Assembly (NCBI GenBank): GCA_024509875.1
Contig: JAMPIV010021221.1
Coordinates: 62,001 to 126,000, forward strand
Length of the DNA: 64,000 bases
Reading direction: 5' to 3'
Source of the DNA: Oreohelix idahoensis
Taxonomy: Eukaryota > Mollusca > Gastropoda > Stylommatophora > Oreohelicidae
Shown: piece by piece, positions 11,598-22,500 of the stretch
Layout: the number at the start of each line of letters is the position of its first letter
How positions within the stretch are numbered: the first letter of the stretch is position 1
Translations under genes and position numbers: made by a program
The notes under the pieces: model-generated
Seen by the model: the letters and a program-made list of their open reading frames with translations, nothing else
What the model was told of the DNA's origin: nothing
Database searches by the model: none

Positions 11598-13480
11598 ATG
11601 GCCGACTTGGTCAAATTTAGCTCTGCTACACTGCAGGTGCGAAAAGAGCTTGGCATGGATGGTGACGCTCTGATCAGGTATGTCACGACGGAATGTGAAA
11701 AGTACACCGAGAGAGAAGCAAAGCAATTAGAAGCAGAGAGAGAAACAAAGAAATTAGAAGCAGAGAGAGAAGCCAAGAAATTAGAAGCAGAGAGAGAAGC
11801 CAAGAAATTAGAATTAGAAGCAGAGAGAGAAGCCAAGAAATTAGAAGCAGAGAGAGAAGCCAAGAAATTAGAATTAGAAGCACAGAGAGAGAGAAGCCAA
11901 GAAATTAGAAGCGGAGAGAGAAGCCAAGAAATTAGAAGCTGAGAGAGAAGAAAGGAGGTTACAAGCAGAGAGAGACCATGAGCTGAAAATGAGACAGCTT
12001 GATCTTGAACTTCAGGCTGGGACTATCACCCATGGTAATAGCTCACCTCATTCTGCGAATAGCTCTTTTCAGAACACAGCAAATGGGGCCATGAACTTCC
12101 ACCTAGATCCATTTGTTGAAAAGGAGGACGCAATTGAGTCGTACCTGGATAGGTATGAAAGGCTAGCCTCTACATATGGACTGGAAAAGGAAAAATGGAG
12201 TCTAAAGTTATCCCATGGATTGAGAGGTATTGCATATGATGTGTTTCTGAAACTCCCCAAAGAAGATCAGGAAAATTATGAAATACTAAAGCAAGCCTTA
12301 CTGATCCGGTATGAAAAGAAGTCTGAGGCATATAGGAAGAAATTTAGAACTTCTAAACCTCTACCTGGAGAAACATATAACCAGTTCTCAGCTAGGCTAG
12401 AAACGTATTTGTTGAAATGGAGTAGTTTAGGTAAGTATCAGAAAACCTACGAGGATCTGAAAGAAATGGTTATGTTAGACCAAGTGAAAGATTCCATGTC
12501 TCCAGAAATGAGGAAATTCCTTACGGAACAAGGAGCAGAGAGGCTGGAAGACATTTTGAAATGTGCAGAGAGATACCAAGCAGCTCAAGCTGAATTGGTA
12601 GGAACAAAAAGAAAGCAGGTAGAAGGATATAAGCCACCACCGCAGAATACCCAGTTTGACCAGAAGGATCATCCATACAGAAATAAGCCAAGATTTGATA
12701 ATAAGGACAACAACCCTCACACTCAGGAAAGTAAACCCTATAAACAGGGAGATAAGTGGTGCAAATTTTGTAAGATGAGCAACCACAACACTGATGAATG
12801 TGGGAGGAAAAAACCCCTTCATCATGCTGCATGTCTACAGGTGAGGGCTTCTGATAGGAAGGAACTGACTGTGAGTCAGAATAGCCTCCATCACCCACCT
12901 ACCCAGAAGATAGTGACTGTGAATGGCAAACAAGTCACAGGAATGTATGACACAGGTTTGTCCTATGACGCAGTCGTGTGTGCATCTCTGGTGTGCCCTG
13001 ACAAATTACCACAGAAACAGTAGACATTCAAGGGCCACTAAAAGGAACATCACCCCTTACTTTACCCATAGCAAAGATTCATGTCAGTTGTCGCTATGTG
13101 GAAGGGGAGATAAATGCAGTAGTGTTAGACGATCCCTTTTACCCCCTAATGTTGGGGCGTAAATATGTTTTCTTGGGAGACCCTGTAAAACCTATGGTTA
13201 TGGCAGAAATCCAGACCAGGTCTGACTCCATGAACATAGAGAGGGACACCAAATTAACATTTCATTCGACTGAAATGAAACGGGCTCAAGAAGCAGACAG
13301 CACATTGAAGCCTTGTTTTGGCAAATTGTCAAAGACACATAACACACCAAGGAAAGGACACTTCTATAGGGAACATGGACTCTTGTACAGGAAAGCTGGC
13401 AGAGGGACGAAAAGTCATGGTCAAATTGTTGTACCATCCCCCTATAGGAATAAGGTTATAGGCTGGGGATACATATAACT
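11598..13480 (+). pseudogene. gag: gag - protease - start of integrase, frameshifted (element 2)
   Basis: The start codon at 11598 gives MADLVKFSSATLQ, matching the gag start of element 1. A Lys/Glu/Arg coiled coil follows, built from a repeated 24-bp unit (about 11720-11945), with a frame change in or just after it. From 11989 the frame gives a capsid-like region, then a CCHC knuckle (CX2CX4HX4C) near 12760-12800 and the protease motif MYDTG near 12943. A second frame change occurs near 13020-13098; the rest of protease and the linker to integrase run to 13480. Similarity to element 1 is clear throughout. The frame breaks make it non-functional as it stands. Confidence 0.8.
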
Positions 13481-14008
13481 TTGAGTGAACACCTGGGTAA
13501 TGGTGCCACAAAACAAAGAATAGCCACCCAGTTCTACTGGCCAGGTATTACGGAAGACATAAATCAGTATGTAAATTCCTGTCCAGAGTGCACCTATGTA
13601 GATTCAGAAAGTCGACGGAAGAGTCTTCATCAAAAATCTACAAGCAAACCAGCAATCAGGGGTACTGCCGAGATTTGCACGGGAGGGGAAGGAAACATCC
13701 CAAACAGGTTCAATTGCAGTCTGAACCCCATGCGCTGGAAAAAAAGGAACAAATCACGTAGCGAAAATCAAACACCTACGGATTTGCGAGGGAAAACCAC
13801 ATCCAACTATCAACGAAAAGAGGGCGGTAAACTTCATGGGAAACCTACCGACCCGGTTTCACCAGCAGTAAGAGCCTGGATGAAAAGCCGAACAGGAAGG
13901 AGAGAGATAGTAAAGGATGAATATATTCTTGGAAAACAGAATGTGGGCGCAGATTTTCTTAGTCGTCATCCCACAGAGCTTGAGGAGGATAGAAGGAAGG
14001 AAAACTAA
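13481..14008 (+). pseudogene. pol: Integrase zinc domain joined to the end of RNase H (element 2 pol remnant)
   Basis: The first 40 codons are an integrase HHCC zinc domain (His residues, then QFYWPG and CPEC). About 100 Lys/Arg-rich codons without recognisable DDE motifs follow. The frame then shows GKQNVGADFLSRHP, which is the very end of Ty3/gypsy RNase H. The catalytic integrase core, all of RT and most of RNase H are therefore missing. The same integrase-to-RNase H order as in element 1 is kept. The product would be inactive. Confidence 0.75.
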
Positions 14009-14071
14009 CCTCGGAATGGTCGATTTGCAATTGTCTTGTACCCAATAGTTAAGCTAGATATCATCCAGCTT

Positions 14072-14084
14072 AAAATATGGGGGA
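14072..14084 (+). promoter_or_regulatory. Polypurine tract of element 2
   Basis: AAAATATGGGGGAG-type purine run four bases before the TGTCGC start of the 3' LTR, the expected place for the plus-strand primer. Confidence 0.65.
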
Positions 14085-14088
14085 GCTA

Positions 14089-16363
14089 TGTCGCAAAATG
14101 GTTTCAAGTCATTGCAAACGTTTTCAGTTAGATTTATAAACCCGTCAACGATCGATTGACCGCTTTCAAAATGGCGGCGTATCAGCGAAATGTGTATCAG
14201 ACAGAGGAAATCACGAAGTATAAATAAAAGCAGAAGGGAATCGGTATGAAAAGGATTTTACATTTCAGTACAGGGAAGGATTGTGTATAACTACATATAA
14301 GAAGGAACGGTAGGAAGTTCTCATTTACGGAGATATATGCGTATTTCGGCTGCCCACAGTTACGCGGAAAAGCATGTAAACCCACTTCTGTTCTAAATAT
14401 TAAAATCAACAAATAACAGTTTGGGAAATTACATGGATAGGAAGGTAGAGAATTATCAACTGTTTAAAACTAGATAAGATGGAACAATATGGGTATTATA
14501 TATGCCGAGAATGAGAAAGGCAAAATTTCAGTCGACGCACAGATCGGCCGAAATCACTGTTCGGGAAGGATTTTTCAGGCTAGGTTTAAGCTGTGACGTC
14601 GGTACCCTCCGATACGTCCGCGCTATCGTATATAAAGCGTAGCGGTAAACTGAGACACAGACAACGAAAGAGGTTTGAGACAGACTGGAGGCAGAGTTTC
14701 GCCACTACCCATGAATTGTGAGCGGATCGCCAGAAACATTTCTAAGTCCAGTATCTGAAGTCTGAGGGTAAGCGAAATTATGATAACTACCGTGTATAAT
14801 ATTTGTTATTTCAGGTTCGTATAGAATTCACAAAATATGCCTGTATAATAGTCATTGATATAATGTATTGTATTTTTAATATGATCTAAACATGTGCATT
14901 GTGGATGATTGTTGCTTGTACAAAAATTAATCACAAATAGCCCCACAGCCTAATGAAGATATATTTATCATATTGCTTTATCGCTTACGAAGATAAAAGC
15001 AGTCCCATGGCAGAGATTGTCATAGGGAAATGAAGTGTTAGAAACTTCATCATGGAAGATCCCAGTTTACGAGGTTAAGGTGACTAGTCCCCTTCCTCGC
15101 TGCCTTTGCCTTCCCTAGTTCAAGCGCACAACTTTGTACCCATTTACAGCTGGTAAACTGGAGTGTTCTACAGCCAGTTTCAGTAGACAGCAACCTGGTC
15201 ACGTGATCACTCACTTTATTTATTTATGTATTACTTTTGGGTAGATGCTAAGAATAGCATCAGTATTTGAATTTGTACTTGATATGATTTAGAAGGATCA
15301 AGTTATAGCATCAGTAAAGGATGTATAGGAGCAGGGTAAACCAGATGATGTTTATTACTGATATGTTAATATTAATTCTGTATCATTGAAATGATGTTAC
15401 TTGCTATGACTGTATAACTTTGACACCTGATGACTGACTTGTCTGACTTATGTGCTAGTCAGTTACACTTAATTGAAATGTTAATATTAATGCTATATCA
15501 CTGAAATGATGTCCTTACTTACTATGATTGTATAACGGTGACATCTGATGACTGACTGGTCTGACATCTGTGCTAGTCAGCTACAAGTCTAGCCAGATAT
15601 TAGCCAAGGCTGATATGTTGCAGGTTCCATGAAATAACTCAAACCAGACTGTCCAGTATCAGAAGCCTGTGTCGTTCATCAGAGGCAATCCCACAAAAGT
15701 GCAGGACCCCAAAGAGTGAACTTCAACTGGTCATTGGCATCCCTACTGTTGGGCCTACCAAGTATGATATAAGCAAAGGACAGTTCAGTTTCAGCATTGT
15801 CAAGTTGAAAGATAAGTGTCCTGTTTGACACTGACCACCTATACATGTGAAACAGCCTATAGTTGAAAATAATTAACCATACAGAAACTTAGTCAACTGA
15901 TGACAGTTATCCTTAAATTCAAAGGACTAATAACAGTGATTTCAGTAACTTCATTATTTAAGATCTTGAAGTCTAAACAGACAATAATAGTAATTGTGTG
16001 ACTTAATTTTCTATATATTTAAATGCTCTGTTCCAACTAGCAGTAATAGAATATTAGTGTAATTATTAAACTGTTTTAACTGTACCTGAGGATTTATTCA
16101 CTTCTTCCATTTTGTGGGTTCAGTGAATGTACATTTTACTTATCCCCTAGAATATAAGTAATCATAAGATAGTCACAGGGAGGAGACACCTTAAATCCTG
16201 GTACTACTTCTTACCAACTGGGCCAGGGTTTTCACAGTCTGACTATTGTTATGATAACAATACACCAGTGCTTATTTCTAAGACTGGGGTATTACTTGTT
16301 GGTCAGAACTCTTTACTGGCATACTCTTACATAATAAATAATTTTAAATAACCTCCCGCTACA
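14089..16363 (+). repeat. 3' LTR of element 2 (2275 bp)
   Basis: Begins TGTCGCAAAATGG and ends CGCTACA. It is nearly identical to the 5' LTR outside 14286-14625, which replaces the 512-bp block of the 5' LTR with unrelated sequence. The TATA box is at 14629-14637. Confidence 0.92.
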
Positions 16364-16389
16364 CTCCCCAGCAAATTACACTTGCTACA

Positions 16390-16690
16390 GTGACAACACC
16401 TCGACATATGTCACTTTGTACTTCCACGAACTACCGAGGATGCGGCGTAGACGGAAGATATTAAGCCTTCTTTCTTGCTTAGCATAGGTTGTCCATGTAT
16501 CGCCGTCATATAGAAGTGTGCTGGTGACGCAGACGTTATTTACCGCAGCTTTGGTCTTCGTTGTGGGTTTGGAGTTTCCCCAAACACGCGCTGTGAGGCG
16601 GGCAAAGGTGAGTGCAGCTTTGCCAAATGATGTACAGTAAAAAATTATGTTAAAACTAACCCTCTTATTTACTTTCTTAGTCGTTCCTCT
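16390..16690 (-). mobile_element. LINE reverse transcriptase fragment
   Basis: The minus strand encodes a fragment typical of the end of a non-LTR RT (STLLYDGDTWTTYAKQERRL, then LRRILGSSW). It abuts the end of element 1's 3' LTR, so element 1 may have inserted into this fragment. No start or tail is visible. Confidence 0.6.
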
Positions 16691-17078
16691 TCCCGCGTGA
16701 GATGTTAAGGGTAAAACTAAGTTACGAAACATAACTCCAAACACATTGAAAAACAATATTTTCACAAAACGTTTATCACTTCCCGCATCACTATTCGACA
16801 TACGCACTAGAGATTCTACTTCAGCCTGTTAAGATGTGTGTAACTATATCCTTATTATCTATTTATTATGCATGTTTCCGTCTGTGAATGTCAAGCATTT
16901 TGTATTATTATTATTGTGTTAATTTTTTAGTTTTCTCAGTATTACTTTATGTAAATTGCATCATGATCGTGTCTTTTAATCGCTCAACGTACATTATTTG
17001 CCAATGTATGACACTTATTACATGTTAGAAATGTAAACGAGGAATAAAGGTAAAAATGCTACAATACGAGTCTCGTGG

Positions 17079-17139
17079 TCTAGGCGTGATGGCCACTGAC
17101 TGCTTTGAAGGTCGGTGGTTAAGGATCTAAGAAGAAGAA
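17079..17139 (+). mobile_element. 61-bp retroposed insert with AAG tail
   Basis: An 11-bp direct repeat, GAGTCTCGTGG, flanks the insert (17068-17078 and 17140-17150). The insert ends in a short AAG run, the same tail as the LINE at 57423-62116. Its head (TCTAGGCGTGATGGCC) is loosely like a tRNA A box, but no full tRNA was found. It may be a very short SINE or truncated RNA copy mobilised by that LINE. Confidence 0.55.
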
Positions 17140-17183
17140 GAGTCTCGTGGAGGAAAATTAGGCTGGGTTTAGCTGCTGGTTGG

Positions 17184-19401
17184 CAGTGTTGCCACAGCTG
17201 GATATTTTTTACAAGATCTGGGTCTTTTGACTTCTGTCTGGGTATCTGGGTATTTTTTTTTTCAAATCTGCATTAATCTGGGTGTATTTGACAATTGGCA
17301 TTTACAACGTGTGTATATTCTGTGCACTGAGCATTATACATTATATTTATATTATAATTAAATGTAAAAAATTATATGCTTTATATTTTTTATTCCACTT
17401 AAATTTAATTCTTGTTTTTAACCACATCAATGACATTTTTGACTCATTTACATCTACTATCTATTTCCTGTTATTCTGATAATGGCTGTCATCTACAATA
17501 CTCAGCCATTTTTGCAATGTGTTTTAAAGTATTCTTTTTAAATTTTAGACTTAAGCAGATAAACATCATATTGTTTTTGTTTTTTGTTTTTTTTGTTTTG
17601 TTATTATAAGATTATAAAATGAGCGATGATGAAGGTACGCTAGGTAGTTGTAGCAGCATGACGACACACATGCCACCGCGTAATAAAGAGAAGCCATGGT
17701 ATCAGTAGGCTTTTTGTGCAGAATGGCTAACAGACAGAGAACTGAAGGATTGGATAAAGCCGGACTCTAGCAATCGCTATGCTGCAATTTGTACGGTCTG
17801 TTCTTGTACATTAACTAATGCCAACAAAACAGCTTTATTGGCACATAAAAGCACATGAAAAACTTCGAAGCCAAAAACAAAACTCCGAATATTAACAAGT
17901 TTTTCATCAAACCAAAAGAGCCCTGTCTCCAAGACAAAATTTGCTAAAGCGGAGATACTGTTGTCGGCTTTCACGGCAGAACATAATACTCCGTTTTTGC
18001 AAGCTGATCATTTGATTTAATGTTGCAAGTAGATGTACACGAGAGTATCGTTTTCTTCTCAGTATGTTTATTAGGCAGTAAGTATTGCAGTATGAGCATC
18101 GCACTCTTGCCGACATTGATCCTTACAACGTACACGTGCACAAGAAACTGAATTACATTGAGCTGGGTGGACGATGTGAAGCGCAATTAATCCGACAACC
18201 GATAGGAGATAAAGAAGTCCAGTTTCTCAAGGATGTATTGGCATACCTGATTGAACTTTGGACTCGAATACGACGCAGGTTCCCACTTGGACAAAACAAA
18301 GCTCTCGAGATCAACAAACCTTCTGTCATTCCATTAGCAGCGCAGTTCCCAACAGCTGTTTCAGAAGAGAGCCTTGATCGTCTGTCTGAGCAATGGCGAG
18401 AACTGGCATCGTACCGAAAAGATCTTGGACATCTGGTGGATGAGGATCCGCCCACATTTTGGCCGGGACTGCAACCAGTAACAGATGCTAATAACCAGAA
18501 GAAATTTAATGTCATGGCTGACCTCATGTGCACGCTTATGGCACTACCTCACTCATCACCTGTTTTCGAAGGTTAATTTAGTTAAAACTAAACAAACCAA
18601 CAAGCTTTTGTGTGAAACAGTTTCCAATCGAATACTAGACAAGCAGGCAGTTGCAAAAGATGGAGTTTGTCATAAGTTTAATCCTAGTAAAAGCGTGGTT
18701 GAAGATGTGCGTGAAGGACGTTGTCGGCAGAGATATACAAAGATTTTTGAACTCCACAATCAAGATTCCACGTTGTCAATTCATGCACATGATCTTGACG
18801 AAGGGGAAGTTGTCGACATGGATGCCGAGTCGCTGACAAGTGACAATTTTCAACAGTAACAAATTACAACTAACATTTTATATTTGATTTGAGGAACATT
18901 TTTTAAATGTAACTACTGTAAGTATGTTACTGTTAAAATATCTCATTTTCAAGAGTTCATATATTGGGGTGTAAATAAAATCATTTTTTTATAATTGTGA
19001 ATTTTTGGTTAAAAAAAAAAAAAAAAAAAAATGAAGAAATAAATAAAAATTGGTAGCACACAGCTTATTTGCACTAAAGTTGCACTAAAAGATTGTGTGG
19101 ATGATTTTAAGAGTCAATGAGGGTGTAATTAACCTCACAGACAGATGTTCACGTCCACATTTGTATTCTACAGTATTGTGCACAGCTGGTGGTCATATAA
19201 GGATGACTCCAGATATGCCTCCATGCATTATGTGTGTGGGTCATAACATTACTAAAGATTCCCTCAAATTGCACCACTCACATACACTAAGTCTGTGTCT
19301 CTGTCTATCCCGTGTATTTGAGGCATAAAATAATATGGGTATTTCTGGGTTTTTTCAAGAAGAAAATCTGGGTTTATCTCTAGAACTTGAGTGGCAACCT
19401 T
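17184..19401 (+). mobile_element. Degenerate hAT-type DNA transposon
   Basis: Terminal inverted repeats read CAGTGTTGCCAC at the left and, on the other strand, CAAGGTTGCCAC at the right. The flanking 8-bp duplication is CTGGTTGG (17176-17183) against GTGGTTGG (19402-19409), one mismatch. Eight-base duplications and CA(G/A)..TG ends are characteristic of hAT elements. Transposase remnants lie at 17619-18860. A poly-A run near 19010 and AT-rich flanks fill the rest. Confidence 0.8.
17619..18860 (+). pseudogene. hAT transposase remnant
   Basis: The start at 17619 gives MSDDEGTLGS and then a BED-like zinc-finger region (CTVCSCTL, then a His further on), with a stop at about 17707. Much of the middle, including most of the DDE core, appears deleted. 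The region from 18085 reads to VFEG at 18576 and, after a frame change near 18575, continues as VNLVKTKQTNKL. The segment around ALPHSSPVFE and this LVKTK motif is the conserved C-terminal dimerisation domain of hAT transposases. Several stops and frame changes show it is inactive. Confidence 0.7.
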
Positions 19402-19409
19402 GGTGGTTG

Positions 19410-19562
19410 GATTGGAAATTTGTGAACTATTTGGCAACACTGAAACGCGTGGAGCATGCTTGGGGTGTGGTGACGTCACTTAGTTTACCATAGGCACATC
19501 GGTACTAACAGATCATTCTAATCAAACAAAATTTATGTGATTGTGCCCTATAAACAAACAAA
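19410..19562 (+). promoter_or_regulatory. Probable promoter / 5' leader of the nucleostemin gene
   Basis: The 153 bp between the hAT element and the proposed start codon contain no TATA box that I can defend. There is a CRE-like GACGTCAC near 19473. The region is inferred to be promoter only from its position before exon 1. Confidence 0.3.
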
Positions 19563-19581
19563 ATGGCGAAACAGTTTTTAA
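19563..19581 (+). CDS. GNL3: Nucleostemin exon 1 (proposed)
   Basis: ATGGCGAAACAGTTTTTAA encodes MAKQFL plus one base, followed by a consensus donor GTAAGT. The single leftover A fits the two leading bases of exon 2 to make Lys. The joined start MAKQFLKKKSKR resembles known nucleostemin N-termini, which begin with a few residues before a KKSKR-type stretch. This is inference from phase and motif; a transcript would settle it. Confidence 0.55.
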
Positions 19582-22500
19582 GTAAGTACATATGATTTTT
19601 ACTCGATCCATTCCAAGTGCGGTGTACTGGTTTTCATATGTAGAAGGGAATTTTGCTCGATTGGTCGAGACTAATGCACGTTTGGATTGTAGGCCTAATG
19701 AAGGGTTGAAATGAAAAACACTCGGACATGTGTTCGATACAGACTTAAAAAGAATTCAAATACGCAGTAATAAGGGGTAAAGATTAGGTTCAAGGATCCT
19801 AATTCTTAACACTAACGACGAGGGTGGCACATTTGGATGGCATCGAAGAACACATCCCGCTATATTTCATTTGAACCAGACCGAATAAATGTAGGGATGG
19901 GTAAAACAGATAGAAAGCATAGGCCTAGGCCAAATTAAGTTAACAGTAATATATGGAATGAACAGTAGCACGGGATAAAATATTCTCTTTTTGGTAGAAG
20001 TAGAGAACAAAAGTCTGCCATGTTCCCAGAGTGGCTATCCGGTAATTTCCTATTACTCGTACCTTTTTGCTCCGCAGTGAATATGTGTAGTTAAGTGTTC
20101 TTTCGTAGCAGTTAGGGTTAGGTTTAGGGTTAGGATTAAGGTTTGGGTTAGGGTTAGTGTTAATCCTAACCCTAATACTTAACCTAACCCTAACTCCTAC
20201 GAAACTGGACATAACTACACATATTCACTGCGGAGCAAAAAGGTATGAGTAATAGGAAATTACCGCTATCCATATGTATCCTGGTTGAAATGAATAACAG
20301 TGGGCTATGTGTTTGATACAGCCTTTTAAAAGAATTCAGGGACGCAGTAGTTAGGGTTAGGAATCCAAACCCTAATGATGTTGATGACTTACAAGGATCA
20401 CATTGAAGAACACATCCCACTTTTCATTTCAGCCTCAATCCGTAACATAACCTCAACCTAGTTATGAGCTTTGCTGAACAGCTGGCCGTAACCTAACCCC
20501 AAACCTATTTTCAGCTTTGACCAAAATTATAACGTCTGACAGAGTTTGTATTTTATGATTTTTTAATTTTGTATATTTAAAATAAAAGTAAATAAATATG
20601 GGGCCTATTAAAGAAAATTTTGCTTTCAAATAACTGGCTATCCTCGAAATAGAATGTGTGCCATGTTAGTTCAAGAAAAAATCATTAAAGCTTACAACAT
20701 AAGTTATGCACAATAAAAGTAAAAATTACCAAAACTCTGTGTCACATAAGGCACACAATTAGGCTACACACTAGAAAAACCATAAGTTTCAAGGGAAAAT
20801 ATTTGAAGTCCTTTTCACTGAACTTTCAGAATATCTTTTTTACAACATCCTTCCTTAACATTATCTATGAATGACTTTGGTGGACTCCATGTATAACACC
20901 TAGCATTTTAATATTTTATGGCTTCCTTAGAAATCAGCCTATTTGGACCTGTATATATCACATTGTAGCCTATCTGTCTGTTTACCTTCCACAAGATTTG
21001 CTTTAACAAAAAAAAGCAAAAACATTTTCAACATGTGCTAAAGAGTGTGTGAGTGCGAAACGTTTACACATAAAATCACACAGGAAACCAAATGTGACTT
21101 GGTATTGTGATTTTTAAGTTGCTTCAGTCTACTATGAAAATGCTTGTGGTTCGTAGTCAAGTAAAGCACCTAAGCATTCTTGGTTAAAAGATAGGTACAG
21201 TCCACACCGGCTTTAAAGAAGTCATGGGAAAATATGGGCTAGGAATAATGAATGAAAATGGGAACTATTCTCAAACTTCTGTGCTTCAAATCAACTGGCT
21301 ATAGGAGGAAGCACGTTTCCACATTAGAGAATACACAAGGCAACATGAATATCACCAGACCATATAGAACAGAAAATCAGATTGATCATATATGCATAAA
21401 CAAGAAGTTTAGATCATCATTGCAGGATATTAAAAATATATAGAGGAGCAGATGTGGCATCAGATCACCACCTTCTGATAGCCAAAGTAAAATTGAAACT
21501 CAAGAGATATGCAACAATGCAAAGTTATAGACAACAATTTAATGTAGGACATCTAAGAAATCAAGAAACAAGAGACACATTTACGGTCACAATATCCAAC
21601 AAATTCCAAGTGCTCCAACAGCTGGAAGATGTAGTGAATACAGAAGACTATTGGCAGCAAATCAAAACTGTATGGAATGAGACGTGAAGAAATACTGGGG
21701 AAAAGGGAACAACAACAAAAATCGTGGATAACTTGCTTTTGGGATAAGAATGGGAGTGTGACAGGGCTGCCTCTGGTCTCCATTTCTTTTCTTACTAGCA
21801 ATAGACTTGGTTATGAGAACATCGACAGCACACAACAGGAATGGAATCCAGTGGACTCTTGACTAAGCAGTTGGATGATCTGAATTTTGCTGATGACTTG
21901 GCTCTTCTGTCCCATAACCGTAATCAGATGCAGGACAAATTGAAAACACTCGATGAGAGGTCATAGCAATTGGGTCTGAAAATACACAGGGAAAAGACAA
22001 AAATAATGAGAATAAATGCAGGTAATGATAATAACAAGGTTGAACTTGAAGAAACACGACTACAAGATGTAGAATCGTACACATATCTTGGCAGCAATAT
22101 AGACAAAGTTGGAGGGACAGACAGTGATATCAAAATAAGAATACAAAAAGCAAGAGGAGCTTTCATTGCATTGGAAAATATACGGAGATCAAGAGAAATC
22201 GGATCCAACATGAAAATAAGAATCTTCAACTCAAATGTGAAGTCAGTACTATTATATGGCTTTGAAACATGAAGAAAAACAAAGACAACAACCAAAAAGC
22301 TACAGACTTTCATAAATGGGTGCTTGCATAGAATAGAAGGATTAAAATGGTATGACAAGGTTACCAACGTGGAACTGATGACAAGTGCCAGTGGAACAAG
22401 AGATGAGAAAAAGACAATGGCGATGGATAGGACACACACTGAGGAAACCTGTTGATAGCATTACAAGGCAGTCCTTGTTCTGGAACCCCCAGTGCAAGAG

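Larger units (their letters stand above)
8873..16363 (+). mobile_element. Second Gmr1-like Ty3/gypsy LTR retrotransposon, internally deleted (element 2)
   Basis: A complete insertion bounded by TG...CA LTRs (8873-11327 and 14089-16363), with the 5-bp target duplication CTCCC on both sides. It lies inside the 3' LTR of element 1 and so is younger than it. Between the LTRs are a primer site, gag, protease, an integrase zinc domain and the last residues of RNase H. The integrase core, the whole RT and most of RNase H are missing, so the element could only have moved with proteins supplied in trans. Gag is clearly related to, but diverged from, that of element 1. Confidence 0.92.
1..16389 (+). 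mobile_element. Gmr1-like Ty3/gypsy LTR retrotransposon, element 1 (5' end outside window; interrupted)
   Basis: The first 1302 bases repeat at 7607-8872 plus 16364-16389, so they are the two LTRs of one element. The sequence between them encodes, in order, gag with a CCHC knuckle, a DTG protease, an integrase HHCC zinc domain, an integrase C-terminal domain, reverse transcriptase and RNase H. Integrase ahead of RT is the order known for Gmr1-like Ty3/gypsy elements (Goodwin and Poulter described such a group). The element is broken by in-frame stops, a gag frameshift, loss of the integrase catalytic core, a LINE insertion at 5030-5715 and a second LTR element at 8873-16363. The LTRs are very similar, so the insertion is not ancient. 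Confidence 0.85.

Noticed and set aside
20105..20195. Telomere or chromosome end
   Set aside because: The TTAGGG-like tracts are short, degenerate, inverted and enclosed by arms of a foldback element with a target duplication.
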